Source: Tetracentron sinense (taxonomy: Eukaryota; Streptophyta; Magnoliopsida; Trochodendrales; Trochodendraceae). Taken from it: a DNA stretch of 64,000 nucleotides. The notes under the pieces are model-generated. The model did not search any database and was not told the origin of the DNA. It worked only from the letters and a program-made list of their open reading frames with translations. This document shows, piece after piece, positions 24,151-32,694 of this stretch (position 1 is its first letter; the number at the start of each line of letters is the position of its first letter). The stretch lies in contig CM026560.1 of NCBI GenBank assembly GCA_015143295.1, forward strand, positions 8,992,501-9,056,500, in the 5' to 3' direction. Made by a program: the position numbers and the translations under genes.

Positions 24151-26366
24151 TGGTTTTAAATTTTTATGACTAGTCATCTCAATGAATCAACTTGGTACCC
24201 ACCAAAATGGAGTAGACTCAGTCAAGTAGCTGCAACTCAGCTGAGGCCTCAAAACTAGCGTCAAAGGACTGGTTTGAGATAAACATTCTCTGAGGCAAGT
24301 TTATCTGAGCCTTTTGACGTGAATCTTACTATCTGCAACTATTGGTGGCATTAAATTTAATTTCCTTATATTAATATTAAAAAATAGTGATATTGTACTT
24401 TTTTAGTTAGTCCTTTTTTATTGCACAAAAGAAAGCAATTCAATCCAGCACATCCTCGTGATCTCTAGTTTAAGCAAAAAAGTTTCTATCTAATAGGGAT
24501 TCTCCCCTTGGGAAAATGACATCAATAAACAAAAAGGAGATGAAAGAACGGCTCTGAACAGTGGGTTTAAACCTGTGTTTCTGTGAATAGAAGGAAAGAA
24601 GTAAACCATAAAGATATTAAGAACTGAGTAGCATACCTGCTCAGCAGTCTTTTTATGTCGTTCGGCTATTTCTGCCACAACTGACAGTTTCAACATGGGC
24701 CCATGTACCGATCTCGACCTTCCGAAAGTTATCCGAGGAGTTCCTGGTTCATCATCACCACCTGATCCACCATCGGACTGTCCTGGACTGAAAGTTGGTA
24801 CTCCTAAAGGGGTGTGTGCAGATACATGGATGCCTTTCAATTGGCATAACTTTACAAGTTCATCTTGCCTCCAAAAAGGGTGCAACTCCACCTAATACAA
24901 GCAAATCACAGATCAGTCAAGAACCTCAACTTCCTACCAAAGCTTCAGTTGAAATATATAACAGTATATAAACTTCAACTTTATGATCATTTGTCTTACA
25001 AAGAGTAACAGAGTATTATAAACAATCTCCATCCCAAAGCCAGGTCAATGACCTGCTCTAATTGATGGTCCATCTATGGGTTATCGTATAAACTTTACAC
25101 TGATTTTAAGATTCTAATCATCCTACCAATGAACGCCTCGGTTGACAGGTTCCCATATATGCAAACCATCCAATTGAAAGCAATTAATTTGATGGATACT
25201 ATCTTTCAATCAGTGCAAATTTCTGAGGCTATTGCACATCAATTGGAGAGTCCAAACAAGCGGTCACCTAACTAGATTGCTGGTGGAGATGTGTTTTACC
25301 ATAGTGGTCTGGGTTGAGAATAGAGAAGGGGACGAATCGATAAACACCTTGTTTGACAGCTTTTGTTGTTACCTATGGCTTATAATAGATTGCAATGTAT
25401 ATAAAACTAGGTTTCCTTATGTACCAAATACATATACACCTACGATATGAATGGGTCCTAGCTTTGGGTCAACGTTGCATGAAACCAAATCCACCCTACG
25501 AGGCAACTCTAAACAAGGCCATTACCTCTTTTAATATGATGCATCAACCAACAATTTGGTTAGGGTTCCGCTTGTATCTGTGAGCTTACATGATCATGGG
25601 GTTCATAATAAATCAATGTACATGTGGAACACTGAAACAATTAGGCATAACAGTTCTGGAGACCAAGAATGGAGCATCACTCTAAACTTTTTGCTTCTAA
25701 AGCATCAAAGAATTGCTCCAAATACTATATTTAATTCCAAACAAGTGGTAATGCAAAATCAACTAAAGATTTGAAAAAGTAAAAGTACATTGAGCTTACC
25801 TGATTAACTGCAGGTACAATTTTTGCAAATTGAAGCAATTCATCGATCTGCAGAACGCTGAAATTGCTAACTCCAATAGCTCGAACCAGACCCATCTCCA
25901 CCAGACCTTCCATGGTTTTCCATACTGACTTCAACCTTTGCAAAAACTGCCTATACTCGCTCCCCGACTTTGACGGAGGATCAGTTGCATCACCGAATGC
26001 CGAACTCTCAGGCCAATGCACCAAATAGAGATCCAAGTATGAGACTCCAAGATTCTTAAGAGAAACTCTAACAGAATTCTCAATTCTTTTGAGAGAATTC
26101 ATTGTGCAGTACAGTTTAGAAGTCAAGAAAATTTCCTCCCTCTTTAGTCCACCATTAAAAGCTTCACCTAGTGCTTCCCCAACTTCAATCTCATTTCCAT
26201 ATAGATGGGAACAGTCTATGTGACGGTAGCCAGCCATCAAGGCTGTTTTTACAGCTTCAACACAGAGATCTCCTCCACTCTGCCATGTTCCGAGCCCTAT
26301 GGCCGGGATTTTTGCCCCGGTATTCAACAGAAAGGAACTTCCTGTTGTTCCTTCCTTTCCTTTCAT
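1691..26366 (-). CDS. Aldo-keto reductase (plant NAD(P)H aldose-reductase-like), complete gene, 3 exons
   Basis: The protein is an NAD(P)H-dependent oxidoreductase of the aldo-keto reductase superfamily. Such enzymes reduce aldehydes and ketones to alcohols with a TIM barrel, normally in the cytosol. Joining 25800-26366, 24637-24891 and 1691-1939 gives 356 residues; all joins are phase 0 with GT-AG borders. The catalytic tetrad is visible as Asp51, Tyr56, Lys84 and His117. The three family signatures are GYRHID...YGNE (47-59), [18 protein letters not shown] (152-169) and a [13 protein letters not shown] stretch in exon 3. The exon-2 insert around DEPGTPR and RSRSVHGPM resembles the Arabidopsis At5g01670 group, as I recall it. 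The barrel would be incomplete without exon 3. The intron between exons 2 and 3 is 22,697 bp and full of transposons. No stop interrupts the joined frame, so the gene looks functional. The substrate cannot be told from the sequence. Confidence 0.88.
2300..2654. mobile_element. hAT-like MITE, 355 bp
   Basis: Perfect 12-bp terminal inverted repeats, CATAGTTACCAA and TTGGTAACTATG. They are flanked by 8-bp direct repeats ATTGTAAT (2292-2299) and ATTGTGAT (2655-2662), which differ at one base. The interior is full of short inverted phrases such as GTATTATAC and CGTGTAT. An 8-bp duplication is the hAT hallmark. There is no transposase, so the element is non-autonomous. Confidence 0.75.
2663..5432. 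other. Intronic stretch with no gene; one SINE-like patch
   Basis: AT-rich intron sequence with no convincing ORF or delimitable transposon. Around 3194-3247 there is a tRNA-like pair, TAGCTTAGATGG (A-box-like) and GGGTCTGATCCC (B-box-like), about 40 bp apart, which may be a SINE head. Motifs such as gtttggtaa near 3688 and gccaaacactacc near 5144 look like MITE ends, but I could not pair them with target duplications. Confidence 0.4.
5433..6790 (-). repeat. Old LTR-like dispersed repeat, copy 1 (minus orientation)
   Basis: This block shares long collinear similarity with 9190-10870 and 22918-23340. Shared landmarks are acttcaagatttcactcacaa, gaatcccaaaccaatca, attcagcattagaaagct, gatatctcacaaa and ttttcaccctcttttata. 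Read on the minus strand it resembles a decayed LTR. A Tourist MITE sits at 6252-6367. Just after it, the phrase gttactattaaagaaac is the unoccupied counterpart of the site where a solo LTR inserted at 14471. Confidence 0.6.
6252..6367. mobile_element. Tourist-like (PIF/Harbinger) MITE, 116 bp
   Basis: The termini are GGGCCCGTTGGCATCA and TGATGCCAAACGGGCCC, flanked by TAA on both sides (6249-6251 and 6368-6370). The interior folds back around GAAACTC and GAGTTTC. The size, GGGCCCGTTTGG-type end and TAA duplication are the usual Tourist signature. It is inserted in the older LTR-like repeat. Confidence 0.88.
6791..7782. other. Intronic stretch without a recognised feature
   Basis: AT-rich sequence in which I see no conserved domain and no delimitable transposon. 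Short open frames here have low-complexity composition and no start or splice context. Confidence 0.4.
7791..8528. mobile_element. hAT-like non-autonomous element, 738 bp
   Basis: The ends are CAAGGTTGTTAAATCG and the complement of CATGGTTGTTAAATCC. The 8-bp flanks are CATTGAAG (7783-7790) and CAATGAAG (8529-8536), one mismatch. Both subterminal regions repeat GATTCAAATCG in both orientations, as expected for transposase-binding arrays. The 166-residue open frame inside has no recognisable domain and is not taken as a gene. Confidence 0.78.
8537..9189. other. Intronic stretch, possible MITE remnant
   Basis: No gene is visible. The phrase gtatccaaacagcccctaa near 9039-9057 resembles the right end of a Tourist-type MITE, but I could not find a matching left end. 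Confidence 0.35.
9190..10870 (-). repeat. Old LTR-like dispersed repeat, copy 2 (minus orientation)
   Basis: Collinear with copy 1 at 5433-6790 but longer. It contains acttcaagatttcactcacaa, gctagtttattgaggaatccc and attcagcattagaaagct. On the minus strand a TATAAATAGG box lies near 10520-10530, which would fit an LTR promoter with the R/U5-like part to its left. I could not delimit TG...CA ends or a target duplication, so lineage is unknown. Confidence 0.55.
10915..11095 (-). repeat. Old LTR-like dispersed repeat, short copy
   Basis: A short piece matching 6080-6240 of copy 1: gattgaagtaattaaatac, gatgatggaagagt, ctcatgatctcc and gcattagaaagct in the same order. Confidence 0.55.
12263..12310. 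repeat. CT microsatellite
   Basis: Uninterrupted (TC)n of 48 bp. The Arg-Glu repeat frame seen across it on the minus strand is simply this repeat translated. Confidence 0.95.
12640..12900. repeat. Fragments of the GGTTAA foldback family
   Basis: Contains, in alternating orientation, the family phrases taactatggttaagattcac, ctcacccttaaggttcaccc and gcttaaccacagttaaag, plus ttttagaaaaa spacers. The same phrases recur at 15590-16764, 29220-30880, 31500-31990, 32885-33600, 53855-53960, 55680-55800 and 57500-57640. Confidence 0.65.
13140..14465. other. Intronic stretch without a recognised feature
   Basis: AT-rich, with homopolymer runs (for example poly-T near 13757) and no supportable ORF. 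The final bases aactctaagttactaat belong to the old LTR-like repeat that was split by the solo LTR at 14471. Confidence 0.4.
15590..16380. repeat. Array of GGTTAA foldback-family fragments
   Basis: At least five repeats of ttttaactccctttaattg, ggctaagat(a/t)cactaa, tccttagggttaaag and aaccttggtttttagaaaaa, mostly in direct orientation. Inverted phrases (attaaccatggttcaaaaac, gaatcttaaccacaa) follow at the right. They appear to be half-elements of the family whose complete form lies just to the right. Confidence 0.6.
16385..16764. mobile_element. Complete foldback MITE, about 380 bp, near-perfect inverted repeat
   Basis: The left arm begins atcctctccagttataaccg and the right arm ends with its complement. 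The two arms pair almost without mismatch for about 185 bp around an AT-rich centre near 16570. Each arm end is itself a palindrome built on TTATAACCGGATGTG. Arms contain CACGTGTCTCC, GGTAAGGTTCACCCACCC and CCTAGGGTTCACCC. I could not see a clear target duplication. Near-identity of the arms suggests recent insertion or conversion. Confidence 0.75.
17016..17071 (+). pseudogene. Possible captured first exon of a host gene inside the hAT-like element
   Basis: After a leader with the plant phrase gcttctagggtttct, an ATG opens a GC-rich 18-codon stretch ([18 protein letters not shown]). It ends at an ACAG|GTACCC donor-like site, followed by a CT-rich stretch like an intron start. Its base composition contrasts with the AT-rich surroundings. 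hAT and MULE elements can capture gene pieces, so I read this as transduplicated. No family can be named from 18 residues. Confidence 0.35.
19831..22564 (-). mobile_element. Inner solo LTR (2734 bp), same family, inserted in reverse orientation
   Basis: On the minus strand it starts TGTAATGACCC (at 22564) and ends GGGCGTCACA (at 19831). It is flanked by exact 5-bp copies of ATTGT (19826-19830 and 22565-22569). It aligns end to end with the outer LTR in inverse orientation, including open frames on opposite strands at 19304-19591 and 20334-20687. Those frames are non-coding LTR sequence. The interior contains minisatellite-like repeats of ggaggaacc/ggttcctcc phrases (20760-21150). The uninterrupted copy shows what the outer LTR looked like before insertion. 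Confidence 0.88.
22918..23340 (-). repeat. Old LTR-like dispersed repeat, right part of the copy hit by the solo LTR
   Basis: Continues the sequence broken at 14470. It matches 6373-6790 of copy 1: aaacaactataat, gatatctcacaaac, ttttcaccctcttttata, ggtccatgtg and aatggtgaagacctac, in the same order. Confidence 0.65.
23341..24636. other. Intronic stretch with microsatellites next to exon 2
   Basis: Contains repeats of ctatgtcatac/ctatgt-type phrases (23440-23560), a CT run at 23986-24010 and a TA run at 24118-24146. No gene is visible. Confidence 0.6.
24637..24891 (-). CDS. Aldo-keto reductase, exon 2 (residues 190-274)
   Basis: Starts with GTG (Val) immediately after a TTGTATTAG acceptor, so 24891 is a splice border rather than a start codon. 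It begins [16 protein letters not shown], continues with the barrel strand SAHTPLG and a longer loop rich in Gly, Ser and Asp (about residues 225-245), and ends [12 protein letters not shown] before GTATGC. Eighty-five codons, no stop. Confidence 0.92.
24892..25799 (-). other. Intron 1 of the aldo-keto reductase gene (908 bp)
   Basis: Donor CAG|GTAAGC at 25800/25799 and acceptor ending TAG at 24892, phase 0. I see no transposon in it, in sharp contrast with intron 2. Confidence 0.88.
25800..26366 (-). CDS. Aldo-keto reductase, exon 1 (residues 1-189)
   Basis: Starts at the ATG of [17 protein letters not shown]. No longer in-frame extension is needed because the usual first strand ([17 protein letters not shown]) lies 11 residues in. 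It carries all four catalytic residues (Asp51, Tyr56, Lys84, His117) and two of the family signatures. Exon 1 ends IVPAVNQ at the donor. Confidence 0.95.
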
Positions 26367-27388
26367 TCTCTTAAGCTTCTTGAGAAATAACCAAAAACAG
26401 AAGATCCCAGCTTAGGAAACAACAACAAAACACAGGGAATTCGGAACAGAAGCCCCACTTAAAAATTAAACAATTGGGTATGAAGAACAGGAAGGCAAAT
26501 AAAAAATAAACTCAAGTAATTCAACAATCACAGAACATACAGGGAAAACCCAATAATTGAAAATCTCAGTAATGGAAGAAAATAACCCAAATCAAAGAAA
26601 TTCAAATAATCAAGGATTCAAGCAATGAAACAGGGAGGAACAAAGAAAACACAATTACACGACAATTTAAGCAACAATTCGAAAATCCAAGATTATCCAA
26701 CAACCTCCAAAAACTACAACTTTATCTCTCAGAGATCCCAACTTATGTTTGTTATTATCTCTGAATGAAACCCAACAGTCATCACGCCGACAGAGAAAAC
26801 AAAGCGAATTCAAATCCCATGACTCGACAGAAGACTCCTTCACGCACCTTTATTTCGAGGAAACCACCAACCCAAACAACACTTATTATAGCTATAAAAC
26901 TAAGCTTCTCTATCTTGAAAAATGTTGACAACTTTCAATACTATAATATATTCAACGAAAAAAAAAAGGGTAAGAAAAGTCGGGAATTCGACAAAGTTTC
27001 AAGCTTCCACCTAACTGAGATGACCAGAAATCAACCACCCACCTACCCATTTCAATACTCTCTCTCTCTCTCTGGTTCTTCGTTAGAAACCTCTCGCTCG
27101 GGTTCTTTTCGTTAGAAATTTCTGATTCTTACCAAGCAAATGTTGGACTTTTTAGTGTTTAGTGATTTAATTCTTTTTTTCTTTTTATAGAGTTTGTGCC
27201 TTCAGAAAAATGATTATGTAAAACAATTTTTTTTCAGAAAATGATTTTGTAAAAGACTTGGAATCTTCTACTGTTATAACGAGACTAAATAACGCTTCTT
27301 TAACTCTAGTTAACAATTTTAACCTTTTGAGCTTTTTTTTTTTTTTTTTTCTTAAAAAAAACAAGATTAAATGGTTGAACACTAATGC
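26367..27388. other. Upstream region of the aldo-keto reductase gene
   Basis: No coding sequence. It should contain the promoter and 5' leader of the minus-strand gene. A CT run at 27058-27072 reads GAGAGA on the gene's strand, which is common in plant core promoters and leaders. I could not fix a TATA box with confidence. Confidence 0.45.
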
Positions 27389-27390
27389 TG

Positions 27391-27528
27391 TGTTTGATTG
27401 TTGAGAAAATAAGTTAAAATTTGGAAAAGAAAAGAAAATTTTAGATTTCTAATATAACTTTTAATTGTGTTTTGTCCAATTTTCTTTTCTTTTCCATGTT
27501 TTTACTTATTTTCTCGACAACCAAACAT
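27391..27528. mobile_element. Foldback MITE, about 138 bp
   Basis: The ends are TGTTTGATTGTTGAGAAAAT and the complement of TGTTTGGTTGTCGAGAAAAT, followed by paired AAAAGAAAAGAAAATT and AATTTTCTTTTCTTTT. The target duplication is unclear. Confidence 0.65.
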
Positions 27529-27614
27529 AAGATAAAGTTTAATGAATCTTAATCACAATTAAGGGATTTTAAAAGAGATGTTTTAACATGTGTGATGTAA
27601 TTGGACTACCTATA

Positions 27615-27761
27615 TGCTCTGTTTGTTTTGAGGTAAAAAAGGGGAAAACAAATGAAATTCATGGAAATTGTCAATGGTCCTATAGAAAATACACGTAAAA
27701 AATGACATTTTCCATAGAATTCATTTGTTTTCTCCCATTTTACATCAAAACAAACGGAGCA
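27615..27761. mobile_element. Foldback MITE, 147 bp
   Basis: The termini are TGCTCTGTTTGTTTTGAGGT and the complement of TGCTCCGTTTGTTTTGATGT, with further pairing of ATTCATGGAAA-type phrases inside. No clear target duplication. Confidence 0.7.
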
Positions 27762-27993
27762 GTAGAGAATTCCAAGCCTTTGTAATAGAGATTAACTATG
27801 ATCGAGAGCTCTAGTTCGAAAGCAAGAAGAAGCAACTTACCCTTATGTCATGGGTAATTTGGAAATTAAAATATGCGATTGATAGCACTTACTAAGTGAG
27901 TATGTCGGGCATCGAGTAGGGCTGATTAATAGAAGCTGCGAATAGTACGAGTTTGACTCTTAAAAATTTGTTCCAACTTGTTTATTTAATAAA

Positions 27994-28260
27994 GGAAAGT
28001 GATTGGGTGCGCTCGATAGCACCTGCTATTAAGGATTTGGCCGTCCGATCCAAAACCCAATGACACCATCACATGTGGGGAGGCAACGGTTTAATGTATG
28101 TGCATCATGGCGTCATTGGATTTTGAATCAGACGGTCAAGTACTAGGAGATATCTTATTGATTTTGATTAAAGAAATACAAATTTGATCATTGTAAGAGA
28201 GAAATTCATATTTCTTTCCCAATAATAGGTGCTATAAAGGGTACCCAATCACTTTCCTTT
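27994..28260. mobile_element. TIR element, about 267 bp
   Basis: The left end AGGAAAGTGATTGGGT and right end ACCCAATCACTTTCCT are inverted repeats. Inner paired phrases are gatagcacctgctatt and aataggtgctat, and ccaatgacacc and ggcgtcattgg. The class is unknown because a target duplication is not obvious. Confidence 0.6.
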
Positions 28261-29214
28261 AAATTAATGAATTGAATTTAAACTTGAATTTTAAGCTTGA
28301 TTACTTAATGAATCTAGTTTTTTTTTTTGGTATAGATAAGGAAACATTAAACACTCACACACGATCAGACCATGTTAACCGCCAAAGTGCCATAAGAGTA
28401 AACCCATGCACTCACTCCAAAACAGCCAAACTAATGGAGTTGTGGACCCTTATTTTCCTTTGCCCAGTCTAGTACCCAGCTGATGTGGAACATCACTTGC
28501 GACTGGGTGTAACTATCCCCTTATAGTCCGTATTATTTTAAGGGTTAACCAAAATTTGGAGCTTATTTTAGTGAAAACCCCTAAATTTACTTAGAGGATT
28601 TGAAAAGAGAGAAAAAAAGTCATAGGCTCAACAAGCAATTCTCAATTCCCAAGAGTCTCGTGTTTGCAAGGAAAGGAAATGAAACATAGCGGTGCTGTTA
28701 GGCCTTCGGCTAGCAAATGAGTATAGAAGCACAGTGTGCATTAATGTTAACTCAGAATGCTAAACAAGTGGTGGACTTTCTGAACTGGGAGGTTGCTATT
28801 CCTCATTTTGGATATTCAGTGTAGGGTTAAGAACTTTAATTTAGCTGTACGTTATTGTTATTGTAATGCAATATGTTTTCCCCACCAAGAAAAAGTGCTT
28901 TGGTCGCAGAACCATGAAACTTAAATTGAAATGTTTTTAATTATTTGAAACATTTTTTTTGGAACATTAGTAAGAATATAACGAGGATTCCTCTCTTCAA
29001 AATGTTGATTGATATTTTTATTAATTCTAAAAATTCAACTATCTATCTATTACTCTATTAATGAGAATGCTCCCCTTGAAAAAGCCTATGTTTTTTTTTT
29101 TCTAAATTACCCTTATTATAACCATGTATATATGACAAAATTTTCATTGAATTTTTGCTTAATTTTTATACTACCCCTTACTCATCTATAATAGACTTGA
29201 AATTCTCTATGATT
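28261..29214. other. Intergenic stretch without a recognised feature
   Basis: AT-rich, with homopolymer runs. Short open frames have no family resemblance. Confidence 0.4.
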
Positions 29215-29219
29215 ATATA

Positions 29220-30610
29220 CTCCTTAACTATGGTTAAGATTCACCCACCCTAATGTTCATCCACTTACCCTTGGTTTTTAGGGAAAAAATTTAACCCTAA
29301 GAGTTAGTGATTTTAATGAGGATTTTAAAAAAAATTTAATTTTTTTTTCTAAAAACCAATGATAAGTGGGTGAACCTTAGCGGTGGGTGAAATTTAGAGG
29401 TAAGTGCATCTTAACCACAGTTAAGGGGTGTCAAAAGAGACACATGGAATCCTTAGGGTTCACCCACTTATTCTTCGCTTTTAGAAAAAAAATATTAATT
29501 TTTTTAGAACGTGGTTAAAATTCACTAACTTGTAAACTTAATTTTTGTTCATATTTATTTCTAAAAATGAAAGATAAGTGGGTCAATCCTAGGAGTGGGT
29601 GAATCTTAACCATAATTAAAAGGTGTCAAAAGAGACACATGACAACCTCAAGGGCGTAACTAGACTCCAATTGTGGTTAAGATTCACTCGCTCTTAAAGT
29701 TCACTCACTTATCCTTCATTTTTAGAAAAAAAAAATTTAATTTATAACCCTGATTAAAATTCAATAACTCCTAGGATTAAATTTTTTTCATATATATTTT
29801 TATAAAAACCAATGATAAGTGGGTGAACCTTAGGGGTGGGTGAATCTTAACCATAATTAAGGAGTGTTAAAATGGATACATGGTGATTTTAGTGGCATAA
29901 CCGGACTCCTCGCTCTCTCTGGTAAAATGCTCTAAAAGAAGAACGTCTCACCAAAGCCCCACCCGCCCCCTTTCTTTGCTATACCCAAAATGCCCCTATA
30001 GATTTTTGAGTCTCAAAATGTCCCTACTGCATTATTCTATAACGAACATGTCCCTCGCAATTTTTTTCATAGGGGATATCCAAAATTTTCCTCAAGTTTC
30101 TATGCCCAAAATATTTCTTAATTTTTTTTTAAATGCCCTTACTAGGGTCACTCTTCCCGGTCTCTCTACCTTTCCTCTCTTCTCTCACGTGCATGGCACA
30201 TGCTACCCACTAGTTGGTAAGAAAAGTCTTAACTTACGCCTCATTTGGTTGCACTTCCATTTTTTTTTTTCTTGTTTTTAAAACACAATTTTGAAAAAAA
30301 AAATTACACAAAACATGTTTCTATTTTTTGTTTTTAAAAATTAGTTTACTTCGTTTTTGAAAATAAAAAACAAAAACAGAAAACATGAAGTGTCAAATTT
30401 TTAGAAAAAATTTAACCCTAGGAGTTAGTGAATTTTAACCATGGTTAGTAAAATTTTTTAATGTTTTTTTCTAAAAACGACGGATAGGTGGGTGAACCCT
30501 AGGAGTTAGTGAATCTTAACCACAGTTAAGGGGTGTCAAAAGGGACATGTGACCACCTCAAGGGGCATAACCAGTTTTGGCAAAACCAATTACAACCGGA
30601 GAAGATTACG
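29220..30610. repeat. Cluster of GGTTAA foldback-family elements
   Basis: Repeated blocks of aactatggttaagattcacc and the inverse ggtgggtgaatcttaacca. Conserved ggggtgtcaaaagagacaca borders and ttttagaaaaaa spacers occur at 29220-29920 and 30395-30610. The cluster ends in caaccggagaagatta, a diverged form of the terminus seen at 16745-16764. The insertion order is not resolvable by eye. Confidence 0.6.
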
Positions 30611-30689
30611 AGTCAAATAGAAAGTCATTTTCAATTTAAAAAAACAGAAAAACTAAAGCGTATTGGCCTCTTATCAGGCGTTTCCACTA

Positions 30690-30880
30690 GGTAACAAAAT
30701 GCCCGTCTTCATTGGTCCACGCCCCACTTTTTAACACTCACCAACTGTGGTTAAGATTCACTCACCCTAGGGTTAAGCAATCCAACCTTGGTTCTTAGAA
30801 ATTTTTTTAAAAAAAACATAACTTTAATTTAGTTAAGCTTAACCCGGGTTAAAGGGGTGTTAAAAGGGACATGAAGACAC
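30690..30880. repeat. GGTTAA foldback-family fragment
   Basis: Contains caccaactgtggttaagatt, cactcaccctagggttaagc, a ttcttagaaa spacer and the inverse gcttaacccgggttaaaggg. About 190 bp, both half-arms present. Confidence 0.6.
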
Positions 30881-30999
30881 CATGGTCAGATACATAGCTG
30901 ACCATGTGGTCCGCTAATCACTACTCAAAACTATATTCAAGAATTCACTTTGTCACACTTACCACCCTACGTCCCAAAGGCATGAAACCCAACTATAAA

Positions 31000-32041
31000 C
31001 AGGGGACGAGCCAGGATTTTCTAGCAGTGGGGGCACACTGTGGTTAATTTAAAATGGTAGTAATTATTGATAGATTTGTGAAGAATTATTCGTTGGGTAT
31101 GAAATATTATAGATCTAGGGGTTCAGGGGTGTAGCCCCCAAATTTTGTTTGAAGACTAAATTCTTGGCCATTTCATCTATACATTTTGTAGATATCTTAC
31201 AAGTATTGTTTCTCTTTGTTTACAAGACAATTCTCCCCTTACTCTATAGCTATGTTCTATTAAAAAAATGAAATAATATGATATAAAAGATATATTTTGT
31301 TTTCAAAACTTCAGGGGACAGTTGTCATATTAAATAATTAAATGATATAATATAATTTTTTAGGGGGCAAGCCCCTTGTCCATAATTATGCCGAATTAAA
31401 TAATTAATCAACTTAGTATAAAAGATATTTTTTTAAGTTCAGGAGTTAGGATCATAGTCAATTGCAATTAAACGTGGAAGAGTTCAATCGCACCCAAAGG
31501 TCAACACCTGTCCCTTTTAACTCCGGTTAATTGTGATTAAAATTCGCTAACCGTTAGGGTTCAACAATTTAACCTTGATTTTTAGAAAAAATATTTTTCA
31601 AAATATTAACCCTACCACTTCGATTCCCACCCCGTTGTGAGTGTAATCCCAAATTCAATCGCAATTGGACAGACTTTGACTCAAAACTCAAGTAACACTA
31701 GCCTCCATTCCCATATATCGAATCAGAGCCAATTGCAATTGAACTGAGGTAGAGTTCAATCACTCCCACAACCAACACGTCTCCCTTTTAACCCTTGTTA
31801 GTTAAGATTCAGAAACCTTTAGAATTCAATAATATAACCTTAGTTTTTAGAAAAAGATATTAATTTTAAAAAAAACTTTAGTTAAGAATTTTTAACCTAT
31901 GGGATTAATAATTTTATAATATTTTTATTTAAAAAACCAATGATATATTATTGAATCCCAAGGGTTGGTGAATCTTAACCACAATTAATGTAGTTCAGTG
32001 GGGGCACGTGCCCCACAGGCCCCCACCTGGCTCCACCCCTT
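31000..32041. mobile_element. hAT-like element, about 1.04 kb
   Basis: The left end CAGGGGACGAGCCAGG and right end (complement AAGGGGTGGAGCCAGG) are flanked by ACTATAAA (30992-30999) and ACTATATA (32042-32049), 7 of 8 bases identical. The interior carries gggggcac runs near both ends and foldback-family fragments at 31500-31620 and 31770-31990. No transposase. Confidence 0.6.
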
Positions 32042-32164
32042 ACTATATATTGGAGAAACTTGATCGATCCTATGTACTAATCTGAGTAATATAAACTAAT
32101 CACCCATTTTTCACAGGTTCAGGAAAAAAAAACTCCATTTAACCCATCAGGCAAACGGTTTCTT

Positions 32165-32300
32165 TATAGCCCCCGCCTCTTGCGTGAGTGGTAGGGGTGT
32201 GACCTTCAATAGAGGGAGGTCGGGGGATCCAATCCCCCCAAAGGGTATGAGTTGTAACCAAAATAAATCTCAGGTACTACCTGTACTAAACGTAGATAAA
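32165..32300 (+). repeat. Possible SINE or tRNA-derived fragment
   Basis: The sequence cgcctcttgcgtgagtggta is followed about 50 bp later by a B-box-like gggggatccaatcccccc, then an AT-rich tail with aacaaacaaacaa. This order resembles a plant SINE head and body. No target duplication was fixed. Confidence 0.35.
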
Positions 32301-32694
32301 TAATGCCTAAAGAAACAAACAAATCAAACAAACAAACAAATCGGTCTCTTTACTGGAATTCATTCAGGGAAAGCAATGCAGGATTTTTGTTCAGCTGAGG
32401 GATTCTGTTATAGAAAGATCCATCTCTTGTAGAGGGGCTACTTTTCCATTTGTTCTTCCCATCCTTTTAAGGGTTAACTGATATCCTTAGAAAAATCACT
32501 TTTGAACATTCATGATAAGCCAATGCACTTATGAGCGCATAGCTAAGAGGGCTCTTTATCTGGATGAGGAAAGCTAGCCCCAGTCTAGAATTCAAAAAAA
32601 AAAAAAAAGTCGCTTTCAATGCTGAAGTGTCATGTGTTGTTACCGTAACCAATTACGATTATAATGGATTAAAAAAGCTTCTTTTTTTTTTCTT

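Larger units (their letters stand above)
1940..24636 (-). other. Giant intron 2 of the aldo-keto reductase gene (22,697 bp)
   Basis: The donor is CAG|GTATGC at 24637/24636 and the acceptor is TTTTGTAG|GTT at 1940/1939, both phase 0. The intron holds at least three hAT-like elements, a Tourist MITE, several copies of an LTR-like repeat, two solo LTRs of one family in opposite orientation and foldback elements. No competing host gene is evident inside. Removing the elements I can delimit (about 10 kb) still leaves a long intron, so growth was probably stepwise. Confidence 0.82.

Noticed and set aside
24490..24891. Separate 133-residue reductase-like gene
   Set aside because: It starts with GTG at a splice acceptor and its last third is intron read-through past the donor at 24636.
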